Below are positions 17,755 through 26,647 of a stretch of 64,000 nucleotides of DNA, in pieces; within the stretch, counting starts at the first letter, position 1, and each line of letters starts with the position of its first letter. The DNA is from JAEUNX01 sp034004685 (GTDB lineage Bacteria; Pseudomonadota; Gammaproteobacteria; Burkholderiales; Rhodocyclaceae), in the NCBI GenBank assembly GCA_034004685.1, contig JAVEWG010000008.1:28491-92490 (forward strand), written 5' to 3'. A program made the translations under genes and the position numbers. The notes under the pieces were generated by a model. It saw nothing but the letters and a program-made list of their open reading frames with translations. It was not told the origin of the DNA and made no database searches.

Positions 17755-18656
17755 ACGACTACTTCAGCGACCGGGAAAATGGGCCGCGGGCGCGAACCGA
17801 GCAGGTGATTTCACCCGCCGTCTGGGCGGGCTTGGTGGCGACGGTACAGGCACTAATCAACAGCGGTGCCTTCGGCCTGCGTTTCCCCGAGCGCTGTCCA
17901 GATGGACAGGCCGTATGTGGATGTGATGCGGACGCCCTGGCCGCAGCCGTGGTTGCGGAGATGCCGGGACTGGCTTGGCCGCTCGAAACCACGCGGATGG
18001 CAGACGACGGCTTCCTGTCGCAGCATGAGCCCTTCGCGCCGGGTACGCTGCTGATCCTGGACTTCATCGAGTTCGTTTACGCTTCAGTGGCGAAGCCGAT
18101 CCCCGGAAAGCACCACGATTTCTTCAGCCACCATCATCTGACATTCGATCAGCAGTCCGGGCAGGAAGAGTTCCGGGCGACCGTTAATCGGATCTTTTCA
18201 CGCAATGGAGTGGCCTTCGAGATACTGTCGACCGGGCGTATTGTGCGGGTGCTTCCGCCGGTGCTTGGCGAAGACTTGAAGCGAACGCTGTTTCGAACCG
18301 GGGATCGGACGCTCGATAATATGCTGGACGAGTGTCGCACAAAGTTTTCAGAGCGCAACCCGCTGGTGCGCCGCGAGGCCCTGGAGCGCCTGTGGGATGC
18401 ATGGGAACGGCTCAAATCCCTCGCCGACCCCAGCGACAAGAAGAGATCGATCAAAATCCTCCTGGATGCCGTCGCCCGAGAGCCGAGCCTGCAGGCGCGG
18501 CTGGAGGCGGAAGCGAAGGAATTGACCGAGATCGGCAACAGCCACCTCATCCGGCACTCGGAAGTCCGCCAAGTCCCGGTCATCGACGTCGACCACGTCG
18601 ACTACCTGTTCCACCGCCTGTTCGCGATGATCCAGTTGATGCTGCGCAAGCAGTAG
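17751..18656 (+). CDS. Uncharacterised third gene coupled to the AbiE pair
   Basis: A 301-residue protein I do not recognise with certainty. The start MNDYFSDRENG weakly resembles the beginning of AbiJ-type N-terminal domains (xxFSxRxG). The C-terminal third is helical with basic repeats (RNPLVRREALERLWDAWERL) and ends with LIRHSEV and DYLFHRLFAMIQLML, resembling HEPN-like helical bundles. A double-His stretch FFSHHHLTF is in the middle. It starts with GTG inside the toxin stop codon (GTGA), so it is co-translated with AbiEii and probably belongs to the same defence module. Confidence 0.7.
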   Translation: MNDYFSDRENGPRARTEQVISPAVWAGLVATVQALINSGAFGLRFPERCPDGQAVCGCDADALAAAVVAEMPGLAWPLETTRMADDGFLSQHEPFAPGTLLILDFIEFVYASVAKPIPGKHHDFFSHHHLTFDQQSGQEEFRATVNRIFSRNGVAFEILSTGRIVRVLPPVLGEDLKRTLFRTGDRTLDNMLDECRTKFSERNPLVRREALERLWDAWERLKSLADPSDKKRSIKILLDAVAREPSLQARLEAEAKELTEIGNSHLIRHSEVRQVPVIDVDHVDYLFHRLFAMIQLMLRKQ

Positions 18657-18881
18657 TCGGCACTTGCTTGAGCGGGCAGGTTATCCGTCGGGCGGTGGCG
18701 CTGCGGGGGGAGTAGGCCGATGCCGTCCGCGTTCGTCACCGCCATGGCGGTGGGCTTTGCGGCGCGCCGGCGGTTGAGCGACTTTGGCCTGTTTTTGGTC
18801 GTCGTAGTCTAGCTACGACACGTTGCAATATGCGGAATACATGGCATCATGAAATGGCGAGAATTGTCGGGGCGATAGGAC

Positions 18882-19550
18882 ATGGCTGATTTCGGTTCAT
18901 TCAAGATTTTCCGGGAGTTGAGGATCACCGGGGCGCCCGAGCGTTTGCACGAGGTGGGCGAGGCCATGCAGGCGCATCTGCCCGGCCATTGGCAGCGCGC
19001 ACGCGAGCGGGAAGAAGACAACGCCGCCATGTTCAGCCACGAGGCGGGACCGCTTTTCGTTTTCGAGCGCGCCGCAACGGAAGACCTGCCGGCGGCGGGG
19101 CTGGCGATGCTGGGCAGCGAAGAAGGGCTGTCGGTCATCAATATCGTTCCGCTCGAACTCCACCAGTTGTCCATCGGCCAGTACAACGCGATCCTGGGGG
19201 AGTTTTTCGAGGCGGCGGTGAAACCGGCCGTCGCGGCCTTGCAATTGACGGCTCATCTGACTGATGACACCGCGTCGATCACGAAGTGGCTGAGCGAGCC
19301 GGCCGCTGGCGCGTTGCGTCGTTTCAGCAATCTGGCCAATCATTCCACCGGCTCGGCGCATCCTCGCGATCGAGAGCGCTGGTTCGCTTTTCTCGTCCTG
19401 GCCCATCGGGATCGCAGTACCCTCGATACCGATATGCTGAAACGCTGGCTTGTGGAAGAGGGCGGCTGGTCGCCCGATATGGCGGGCGACCTGGCGATCG
19501 AATATGAATTCGCCCGGGATCTCCTGCGCTTTGCCGACGGCACCAGGTAG
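18882..19550 (+). CDS. Uncharacterised protein, first gene of a PIN/UPF0489 cluster
   Basis: A 222-residue soluble protein with no family I can name. It begins MADFGSFKIFRELRITGAPERLHEVGEAM and is mixed alpha/beta with a more helical C-terminal half ending in EYEFARDLLRFADGTR. There is no signal peptide, membrane segment or recognisable catalytic motif. It ends 5 bp before the PIN-like gene, which suggests a functional pairing such as regulator or antitoxin and nuclease. The ATG at 18882 follows GATAGGA, a plausible ribosome site. Confidence 0.7.
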   Translation: MADFGSFKIFRELRITGAPERLHEVGEAMQAHLPGHWQRAREREEDNAAMFSHEAGPLFVFERAATEDLPAAGLAMLGSEEGLSVINIVPLELHQLSIGQYNAILGEFFEAAVKPAVAALQLTAHLTDDTASITKWLSEPAAGALRRFSNLANHSTGSAHPRDRERWFAFLVLAHRDRSTLDTDMLKRWLVEEGGWSPDMAGDLAIEYEFARDLLRFADGTR

Positions 19551-19555
19551 AGTCG

Positions 19556-20245
19556 GTGAATCTCGCCTTGACTGGGGAAGCGTCGGTCCTGATCCTCGAC
19601 ACTTGCGTCCTGCTCGATATTATCCGGTCACCGGTGCGGCGGCAGGTCGCCCGCAGCCATGCCGAGGCCATCATGGAAATCCTAAATTCCCTGCGGGCCG
19701 GCAATCCGCGCTGCCGGTTGGTCGTGCCGCCAGTGGTCCGCGAGGAATTCGAGCGCAATCTCAGCAGAGTAGTGGAGGATACCTGCGTCGAACTCGAGCG
19801 GGTGTTTGCCGAGCAGGCGCATGCGCAGACAACGCTGGATGTTCTGCTCGAGCGCGAGCCCTCGGCGCCGTTGGCGGCCGCCGTCGAGCGGTGGGTGGGG
19901 CAATGCAAGGCACTGGCGTGCGAAATCCTCGAGCGCGCCTTCGTCGAGCCGACCAATGCGGACGATCACCAGCGCGCCTTTGCGCGCTCAATCGGGCGGC
20001 GAGCGCCCGCGAAGCAGGGCAAAGACAGCGTGGGGGATTGCTTGGTTACGGAGTTTTCACTGCGCTTGGCGAAGGGCTTCTCGACGTCAGGCCAGTGTGA
20101 GGCCATCGCCCTCGTCAGTTCCAATACTGCTGATTACTGCGAGGGCCGACGCCTGGTACCGGCCCTGCAGACGGAATTCGACGAAGCCGGGCTGCAGTAT
20201 TGCCGGAATTGGGTCGAGGCCAGGCGCAGTGTGCGTTTAGCCTGA
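19556..20245 (+). CDS. PIN-like domain nuclease
   Basis: A 229-residue protein with the acidic layout of PIN-like RNases: LILDTCVLLD (Asp15 and Asp21), Glu residues in VVREEFERN (about 62-66), DSVGDCLVTE (about 155-164) and the terminal SSNTADY. It is longer than toxin VapC proteins (about 130), with a helical insertion in the middle, closer to the larger PIN-like proteins found in defence islands. It starts with GTG at 19556, almost touching the upstream gene. Nuclease activity is inferred from the motif pattern only. Confidence 0.78.
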   Translation: MNLALTGEASVLILDTCVLLDIIRSPVRRQVARSHAEAIMEILNSLRAGNPRCRLVVPPVVREEFERNLSRVVEDTCVELERVFAEQAHAQTTLDVLLEREPSAPLAAAVERWVGQCKALACEILERAFVEPTNADDHQRAFARSIGRRAPAKQGKDSVGDCLVTEFSLRLAKGFSTSGQCEAIALVSSNTADYCEGRRLVPALQTEFDEAGLQYCRNWVEARRSVRLA

Positions 20246-20269
20246 AGGCCGTAGCAGACGGGAGCCAGC

Positions 20270-21040
20270 ATGTTATCGAATGAGTGCATCCGACCGCCGG
20301 GAACCTATTACGACATCGTTGCCCATCCAACCGATGCAGACAAAAGCATTGAGATCGCCGTCGTCCAGGATCACCGGTTTGCCTTCTTCTACTGGATGAA
20401 GTGGCGAAACCGGCAAGAGAAGTCCTCGCCGCCGCCGACGCTCGTCTCGCTCGACTGGCACCAGGACCTAGTGTCCCCCGACGAACTGGAATGCGAATGG
20501 CTGCGAGCGCTCGACATGGGGGATTACAAGGCGGCGGCCTTCTTCTGCTGGGACAAGCTTCACTGCGCGAACGACGGCCACCTCCTCGCGGCGGCCTATC
20601 TGAACCTCATTGGCGACATCCACATCGTCAAAAAGCAGCAGGACGATTACGGGGACGTATTTGTCGATCGGGACGGCAGGACGCATCGGGTGCGCTGCTA
20701 CGACTCCATGGATGCCTTGGTGGAGGCGGTTTCGCTCCAGGAACATGAGTCAGTCATTCTCGATATCGACCTCGACTACTTCACGGAAAGCACCGACGCG
20801 CACGGCGGCGGAGCGGACCTGCAACTCGTGCCGGATGGTGAGATCGAGGCTTGCCTCAATGCCTCGAGCCCCTTTATGTCGTGGGTGCTCCCGCGCCTAG
20901 CCGGGATGACGATTGCGACCGAGCCGGAATTTTGCGGCGGGCTCGCGAATTCCCATCATTTGCTCGATATCGTCAACAAGACGCTGTTCGACCCGGGCCT
21001 CCTCCGACATCACGCGGCTTGGCGCCAGCATTTTGCGTAG
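20270..21040 (+). CDS. UPF0489 family protein (arginase-like fold)
   Basis: A 256-residue protein resembling the UPF0489 family, related to eukaryotic C5orf22. Hallmarks are VSLDWHQDL (about 58-66) and ILDIDLDYF (about 163-171), Asp/His-rich motifs that recall the two-metal site of arginase/deacetylase folds, and IATEPEFCGG near the C terminus. Its enzymatic activity is unknown. It follows the PIN-like gene after 24 bp and is likely co-transcribed with the two genes upstream. Confidence 0.75.
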   Translation: MLSNECIRPPGTYYDIVAHPTDADKSIEIAVVQDHRFAFFYWMKWRNRQEKSSPPPTLVSLDWHQDLVSPDELECEWLRALDMGDYKAAAFFCWDKLHCANDGHLLAAAYLNLIGDIHIVKKQQDDYGDVFVDRDGRTHRVRCYDSMDALVEAVSLQEHESVILDIDLDYFTESTDAHGGGADLQLVPDGEIEACLNASSPFMSWVLPRLAGMTIATEPEFCGGLANSHHLLDIVNKTLFDPGLLRHHAAWRQHFA

Positions 21041-21173
21041 AGACCCCCATAGAAGATTGGCCCGCATAGGTCCGATGCATGCTGTTGGTCTTGGACAGGT
21101 GTTATTCCTGGATAGGGTGAGGACAATATTGAAAACCGCCTCGCGCCCGCTATAGTGCTATGAAGGAGGGATT

Positions 21174-21509
21174 ATGCGCAGAGCCGTCTTCATTATCTTT
21201 CTGGCGCTCGGTGTGGGCGTCGGGTTGCTGTCCGCCCTGGACGGCGACTGGGGGCTGCGGATCGTCATGATGGCGGTGGGCGCGCTCTTCGGCGGCGCGG
21301 TGGGCGGCGGACTGGCGAACCTTGGCAGGCGGCGCGGCCTGGTTCCGCTCCAGAGCGAAGAAGAAGCCAATCTGATCCCGGGAATGGGAACGTCCGGGCG
21401 CGATTTGGCGGCGAATTATTGGCGGGACAAAGGACGCCTTCCTTTTACGAAGATGCGAAATATTCAGCCTGATGAGCACATGTTTGACCCAGAGAATATC
21501 GGGCGATAG
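21174..21509 (+). CDS. Small membrane protein at the edge of the conjugation block
   Basis: A 111-residue protein with two hydrophobic, Gly-rich segments (about 4-22 and 28-52) and a soluble C-terminal tail (SEEEANLIPGMGTSGRDLAANYWRD region). I do not recognise a named domain, though such proteins occur next to traG in related elements. The ATG at 21174 follows GGAGGG. Its stop is 2 bp from the end of traG on the opposite strand, a tight convergent arrangement. Confidence 0.7.
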   Translation: MRRAVFIIFLALGVGVGLLSALDGDWGLRIVMMAVGALFGGAVGGGLANLGRRRGLVPLQSEEEANLIPGMGTSGRDLAANYWRDKGRLPFTKMRNIQPDEHMFDPENIGR

Positions 21510-21511
21510 GG

Positions 21512-24286
21512 CTATTTTCGTAGTGCATCCCGCACCGCTTGCTGCGCGTCATCGATCACAGAGCCCGCGTCTTCTTTGACTTGCTGAGCAGTCTGTTTCA
21601 CCAGCGAGCGCTTTGTGGCCAATGTGCCGTCCCATGTCGGGATGATCTCGGTCTTCTCCTCGAACGCCGCCTGATCGGCCGCGGTTGCTGAGCGCAGGTG
21701 ATTGGCCCGCTCCTGTACCTCCTGCCGCAACGGGGACGGCTTCGACGGTGGGGGTGGGGCAGTCGGCTCCGACTTTCCGAAGCGCCGCAATTCCTCGACC
21801 TGCTGACGATGCCGTGCTCGCAACTCGGGATCGAGTGCGGGGTCGGCAGCATCGAGAGCATGGTGTGTTTGGAGATCGCCGAAAGAAACCGGTACGGCGG
21901 TTCCGTCCGAGAAGGTGCGGTTGGGTTTCAGGGACTGGCGGGCCAGTTCTGCTTCCATCAAGGCCCGGGCCGCCGCGCTGTTGCCGCCGTACTGCTCAGC
22001 ATAGCGCAGGAACATTTCGAGGTTATGGGGATCTTGGGCGATGTCGATGGACAGCGTCTCGCCGCGTTCGTAGGCCGTGGCGAGACGCTCGGCGAAGGCT
22101 GTTCGTTCGGCCAGGCTCGCCTCGGCCCGCTCGGAACGGGCAGTTGTCGAGGCGAGACGCGCCGCCATTTCGCGCCCGTCGCGCGTCTCGTTGCCGAGAA
22201 TGCTGGCGAAGCTCTTGTCGCGGGACACCCTGTCGCCGAATTGCTTGAACTCGGCGAGTTGTTCACTTGTTATGCTGCCGAGAATCTTTTGTTCTTCGCT
22301 GGTCAGATTCGACGAGTAGTTCTTGTCTACGCTGGCATTGCCTTGAATACCTGCGACGGGAGTGCTGATCCCCAGGTGTCCGGCGGCACCAAGGGCGATG
22401 CGTGCCACCTGCGCCTGCGAAAGGCCGGTCGTGTCCGCCACACTCTTGGTGATCTGGTCCAGGCGGTTGAGCGTCTCGCCCCACTGCTCGAAGCTGCTCG
22501 ACGTCGTGCTGTCGCTCTGGTGCGAGGACTTGAGCGCCGCCAGCCCCCGCGAGAAGGACTCGGACAGCACCGCCGCCCGTTCGTGGTTGGCGGCGACGGC
22601 CTCGCTGCGGGCCGCCGCCACCTGGCGGCTGGCGTCGGTCATGTCCTGCTCCGAGACGCGCAGTGATACGACGCGCGACGCGAAGCCCTGATTGCGCAGC
22701 AGGCTGACGGCCGTCCGTCCGGTCAACACATTCGACGAGAAGGTGTTCCCGCTCAGGTCGTTTTGCCAGCTGTGCATGAAGGCCGAGCTGCGGTTGGGCG
22801 CCAGGTGCATCTGGTCCATCCCCACATTCCCCATGGAAACGTTGCCGGCGGTCGCGGCCGACGTTCCACCCGCGATCATCGCCTGCAGGCCCGACAAGCC
22901 GCCGACCAGCGCCGTCCCGAAATTCTCCATGCGTTTCAACGCCGCCCAGGCGATGAAGGGGATACTCATCGCCAGGTAGCCGACAACGGCTTCGCCCGAG
23001 ATCGCGCGCGAATAGATCGTCGAGGCGGTCTGCAGGGCCAGTGCCTTGGTGCCGGTACCGAGGTCCGCCGCGGCCGCCAGATCGTAGGCCGCGTAGATCG
23101 AGGCCATGTAGTTGAGGATGGCGTAGAGCGGGGGCCACAGCTGGATCCAGATCAGCACCGCCGCGTAGCCCTTGAAGGCGATCATGGTCTCGCGGCCGCT
23201 GGTGAGCAGGAGGAGCAGGACGAAGAGCGGGAACATCGCGTAGGTCACCGCCTCGACCACGTTGCGGAACACCGGCAGGGCCTGCTCGGCCACCTTCCCG
23301 TAGTTGAGCCAGGTCGCGTTCTGCTGGGCCACGGCTTGGGCGCGGCCGACCGCCAGTACCATGGCCGCCGGGTCGTTCACCTTCTGGCCAACGATCTTGC
23401 TGGTGTCCTCGATCGCATTGAGCATGGCGTTCTGCCGGATGAGGTCGGCGGCGGTGGCCGCGGCAGTAGCGATGCTGTTCTTGAGATAGGCCTGCTGGAT
23501 CTGCCCGGCGATGGCCGCTGCCGCCGCGGCGCCTGGCAAGGTCGGGTTGAGCTGGAAGGCGAGCCGCCCCTCGATACGAGTGATCTGGGCCGGCAGTCGC
23601 CCGTTGAGGCTCTGATAGACGTTGGGGCAGGTATCGACGCCGACACTGCCGCCCGCGCTGGTGAGAGTGCTGAAGCGCGCAGGGTTGGGCGAGGCCATCA
23701 GCGGCCAGACATCGTCCGACGCGGAGAATGCGGCCGGATCGAGGGTGCCGTCGATCAGATCGTAGGTCGTGCAGTTGTGGATGAAGTTGACGAGGTCGGT
23801 GCGGAATGCCGGGTCCTGGAACACCACATTGCCGGTCTCGCGGATCAGGCGATTGCCGAACATCAGTCCGTTCTGCTGGTAGGCGAGCTCGGCCGGCAGC
23901 GCCCCGATGCCGGGGATGACCTGGAAGGCCGTCTCGAACAACCCGGTCAGGGTGTGGCCGATGGTGCTGGTGAGGCTGCCCAGCAGGACCACGCCGAAGG
24001 GCACGTTGTCGACGACCTTAACGGCGGAGCCGCCGGTCTTGTCCACGATGCCCACCGTCACCTTGGGCACGATCAGCACCGAGAACACCAGCACCACGGT
24101 GGCCAGCCACTTCCAGCCCTGCACTTTCTCGGGGGCGAAGGCATAGGCGATGAGCGCCGCGACGAAGCCGCAGAAGGCCACGGCCGCCACCGCCGCCGCG
24201 TAGTCCCCCGACGCATGGATGGCCGCCGCGGCGTTGAAGACGCCGAACAGGCTGTCGGCATTCTGGTAGGCATAGATCTCCCACAT
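21512..24286 (-). CDS. traG: Conjugal transfer protein TraG (F-type mating-pair formation)
   Basis: A 924-residue inner-membrane protein of F-type type IV secretion, acting in pilus assembly and mating-pair stabilisation. The TraG N-terminal domain starts MWEIYAYQNADSLFGVFNAAAA. Several membrane helices lie between about 30 and 470, then a long hydrophilic, helical, Ala/Glu/Arg/Ser-rich periplasmic region runs to the end. It is the last gene of the minus-strand tra operon, 33 bp after traH, the standard traF/H/G order. Confidence 0.9.
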   Translation of the reverse strand: MWEIYAYQNADSLFGVFNAAAAIHASGDYAAAVAAVAFCGFVAALIAYAFAPEKVQGWKWLATVVLVFSVLIVPKVTVGIVDKTGGSAVKVVDNVPFGVVLLGSLTSTIGHTLTGLFETAFQVIPGIGALPAELAYQQNGLMFGNRLIRETGNVVFQDPAFRTDLVNFIHNCTTYDLIDGTLDPAAFSASDDVWPLMASPNPARFSTLTSAGGSVGVDTCPNVYQSLNGRLPAQITRIEGRLAFQLNPTLPGAAAAAAIAGQIQQAYLKNSIATAAATAADLIRQNAMLNAIEDTSKIVGQKVNDPAAMVLAVGRAQAVAQQNATWLNYGKVAEQALPVFRNVVEAVTYAMFPLFVLLLLLTSGRETMIAFKGYAAVLIWIQLWPPLYAILNYMASIYAAYDLAAAADLGTGTKALALQTASTIYSRAISGEAVVGYLAMSIPFIAWAALKRMENFGTALVGGLSGLQAMIAGGTSAATAGNVSMGNVGMDQMHLAPNRSSAFMHSWQNDLSGNTFSSNVLTGRTAVSLLRNQGFASRVVSLRVSEQDMTDASRQVAAARSEAVAANHERAAVLSESFSRGLAALKSSHQSDSTTSSSFEQWGETLNRLDQITKSVADTTGLSQAQVARIALGAAGHLGISTPVAGIQGNASVDKNYSSNLTSEEQKILGSITSEQLAEFKQFGDRVSRDKSFASILGNETRDGREMAARLASTTARSERAEASLAERTAFAERLATAYERGETLSIDIAQDPHNLEMFLRYAEQYGGNSAAARALMEAELARQSLKPNRTFSDGTAVPVSFGDLQTHHALDAADPALDPELRARHRQQVEELRRFGKSEPTAPPPPSKPSPLRQEVQERANHLRSATAADQAAFEEKTEIIPTWDGTLATKRSLVKQTAQQVKEDAGSVIDDAQQAVRDALRK

Positions 24287-24319
24287 GGCCGTCCTTCTCC
24301 TCGCGCGATCCCGTCGGCG

Positions 24320-25780
24320 CTACTGCGCCAGATAGGCGGCCTGCTGGCCGAGCATGTCCATGACGTGCTGCGGCATGCTGGAACGCAGCTGGCGTTCGAG
24401 CTGTTCCAGGTGGCTAGCCACCGCCCGGAAGGAGCCCACCTTCTGGTACAACAGGTTCTTCTCCTGCGAGATTTGCAGGAGCATCGCCTGGGCGCGCTGG
24501 CGTACCTGATTGGCCTGCTCGCGTTGCGTCTGCTGCAGCGTGTAGTTCTTGTCCAGGGCGGCCATGCCCAGACGCAGGTTGCGTTCGAGGAAGACGTAGG
24601 CGTAGTCGGCGGCGATGACATCGCGGTACTGGGCGATCAGGCTGTCGGAGAGGCCGGAGCCCGGGATGCTGGTGCCGATGGACAGCATCTTGTAGACCGG
24701 CTCGGTGGTCTGGTTCACGAAGCCGACCTCGGTCGAGTTATTGGGAATGGCGGTCCGCGAAGCGATCTTCTCGGCGATGGAACGCATCATCGCCTCGACC
24801 TTGGCGGTGAAGGGGGTGTGGGTGTAACCGGTGTTCAGCGTCACCACGTCGCAGTTGGTGTAGTCGTTGCACTTCAGCATGTGCTGGATGACATCCGTGC
24901 CGCCCGCCGCGCTCTGGCCGTATAGCAACTGGCTGATCGAGGTGAGGGTGGGCGCGATCGGCTCGGGGTCGCGCGCCGATTCCTCCGGGTAGTAGATGAC
25001 CGTGCCGACCATGCTCATGATCAGCTCACGCTCCTGATCGTCGAGATAGGAACCGGTGTACTGCAGCGCCTTCCACGTGAGGTTGCCGACGAAGGGGGCC
25101 TTGTTCTTCACGTTCGGATCGCTGGAGGCCCGCGCCGAGGACAGGATGCTGGGCCGGTCGGTGGCGCAGCGCCGGCGCGCCGCATCGCGGTCGCTCTCCA
25201 GACCCATCTCGATGGCGAGGTCGGCGCAGGTTTCCTGCGAGCTGTAGCCGAGCGACTCGGCGGCGGTGCTGACGATGGCCTTGGCGGTCTCGCACGAGTT
25301 GATGCGGGCATTGTTGATCCAGGTCTCCAGGCCCTTGGCCCACTTGGTGAGGCCACCCAGGAGCGGCGACACCGCTTCGAGCGCCAACTGGAAGGCGATG
25401 CCGGGCAGGGCGGCGGTAATGTTCCTCAGCATGTTCTTGAACTCCTCGGCCGAGATGTGGCTGAAGCTGCCGCCGAACACGTCGATGCCGCCGCAGCCCG
25501 CCTTAGCGCTGGGGAACTGGATGGCTGCGAGCTGATAAACCTTGTTGGGCGAACGCATCATCAGGTTGCCTCCGGCATAGGTGTTGAAGGTCTGGCCGCG
25601 GAAGGCGCCGGGCGCGGTGTAATTGCCGATGGCTCCGAGGTTGTTGAACATGTCGTTAACCTCCGCGTTGAGATCGCCTGCGTGCAGGGGGGCGGATGAG
25701 GCGAGCAGCAGGGCGGCCAGCGCGAACGCAGCCGTCCGGCGCGTGAGGGAAGGGAGCGTTGGGCGCGGCAGGGTGGGCAT
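24320..25780 (-). CDS. traH: Conjugal transfer protein TraH
   Basis: A 486-residue periplasmic or outer-membrane-associated pilus assembly protein. A signal peptide ends about residue 35 (SSAPLHAG). Typical TraH stretches are DLNAEVNDMFNNLGAIGNYT, GRGxxxx-like region YAGGNLMMRSPNKVYQLA and AGCGGIDVFGGSFSHISA. The C-terminal part is predicted coiled coil with Gln/Leu-rich helices. Length agrees with the family (about 460). It lies between traF and traG in the operon. Confidence 0.93.
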   Translation of the reverse strand: MPTLPRPTLPSLTRRTAAFALAALLLASSAPLHAGDLNAEVNDMFNNLGAIGNYTAPGAFRGQTFNTYAGGNLMMRSPNKVYQLAAIQFPSAKAGCGGIDVFGGSFSHISAEEFKNMLRNITAALPGIAFQLALEAVSPLLGGLTKWAKGLETWINNARINSCETAKAIVSTAAESLGYSSQETCADLAIEMGLESDRDAARRRCATDRPSILSSARASSDPNVKNKAPFVGNLTWKALQYTGSYLDDQERELIMSMVGTVIYYPEESARDPEPIAPTLTSISQLLYGQSAAGGTDVIQHMLKCNDYTNCDVVTLNTGYTHTPFTAKVEAMMRSIAEKIASRTAIPNNSTEVGFVNQTTEPVYKMLSIGTSIPGSGLSDSLIAQYRDVIAADYAYVFLERNLRLGMAALDKNYTLQQTQREQANQVRQRAQAMLLQISQEKNLLYQKVGSFRAVASHLEQLERQLRSSMPQHVMDMLGQQAAYLAQ

Positions 25781-25792
25781 GTTGGTGGACTC

Positions 25793-26638
25793 CTATCGAA
25801 GGTTGATCTGCCGCGTCGCGCTGGGCAGCATCGCCTCGCCCTGGGGAGTCGTGACGATGGCGAGACGCTCCAGCAACTGGGATTCGGAGAGCACGCCGAA
25901 GCCGATGGGCGTGATCCTTCCGGTGAAGGGTTGGGCCAGGAAGACGGCGGGCACCTGGGTGACCTTCAGGGTGGTGGCGATGCCGTTGTCCGGGCGCGCC
26001 TCGGGGAAGCCCGGCATCGAACCGCCGTCCATGCTGACGGCGACGACCTGGATGCCGTGGCGCGCCTGAAAAGCGGCAAGGATCGGCGCGAAGGCATGGC
26101 AGTAGGGGCAGTCCGAGCGATAGAAGAAGAACAGCACATGGTCCTTGCCCAAGTCCGCGATCGCGCGCGAACGCCGGGCCTGTTGGTTCTGCTCGAACAC
26201 CTCCAGCGCCTTGGCGTTGACCGGCCGACCCTGCAGGGTCGGATCGAGCTCGGGCGTCGCCCAGGCCACCCGCTGGGCGACGTCGGCGAAATAGGAGGCA
26301 CGGGCGACGACCTGGGACTCGAGTTCCATGTAGCGCCGCACGTTCGCCTCCGTCGGCCGCATGATGGCGATGTTGCGGGTGTCCTCCAGGGTTTTCTGCA
26401 GACGTTCGAACTCGACCAGTTCCGCGGCTCTCGAGGCCGGAGCCGAGGACACGGCCTGCTCCGGCAACGTCGGGCGTTCTCGTTCCGCGGCCGGTGGATC
26501 CTCATAGAAATGCCAGCCACGCCAACTGTCGGACCAGTAGCGCGCAGTGACATCCTGGGCCGACGCCGCGTCGGCGCCCAGCGGCAAGGCCAGCGCCAGC
26601 AGCAATCGCAAGGGTGCGGGGAACGCGAAGCGCTTCAT
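25793..26638 (-). CDS. traF: Conjugal transfer pilus assembly protein TraF (thioredoxin-like)
   Basis: A 281-residue periplasmic protein with a signal peptide (about 1-27, ending ADAASAQ) and a C-terminal thioredoxin-like domain. FFYRSDCPYCHAFAPIL carries a CxxC pair, unlike F TraF, which lacks it, so this copy may be redox-active and assist the Cys-rich TraN and TraU. The stretch GWHFYEDPP is typical of the family N terminus. It follows traN by 9 bp. Confidence 0.92.
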   Translation of the reverse strand: MKRFAFPAPLRLLLALALPLGADAASAQDVTARYWSDSWRGWHFYEDPPAAERERPTLPEQAVSSAPASRAAELVEFERLQKTLEDTRNIAIMRPTEANVRRYMELESQVVARASYFADVAQRVAWATPELDPTLQGRPVNAKALEVFEQNQQARRSRAIADLGKDHVLFFFYRSDCPYCHAFAPILAAFQARHGIQVVAVSMDGGSMPGFPEARPDNGIATTLKVTQVPAVFLAQPFTGRITPIGFGVLSESQLLERLAIVTTPQGEAMLPSATRQINLR

Positions 26639-26647
26639 GCCGGACCG

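Noticed and set aside
22763..24925. 720-codon plus-strand frame opposite traG/traH
   Set aside because: Antisense shadow of two clear tra genes; composition (G, R, H, D, V) is typical of antisense GC-rich frames.
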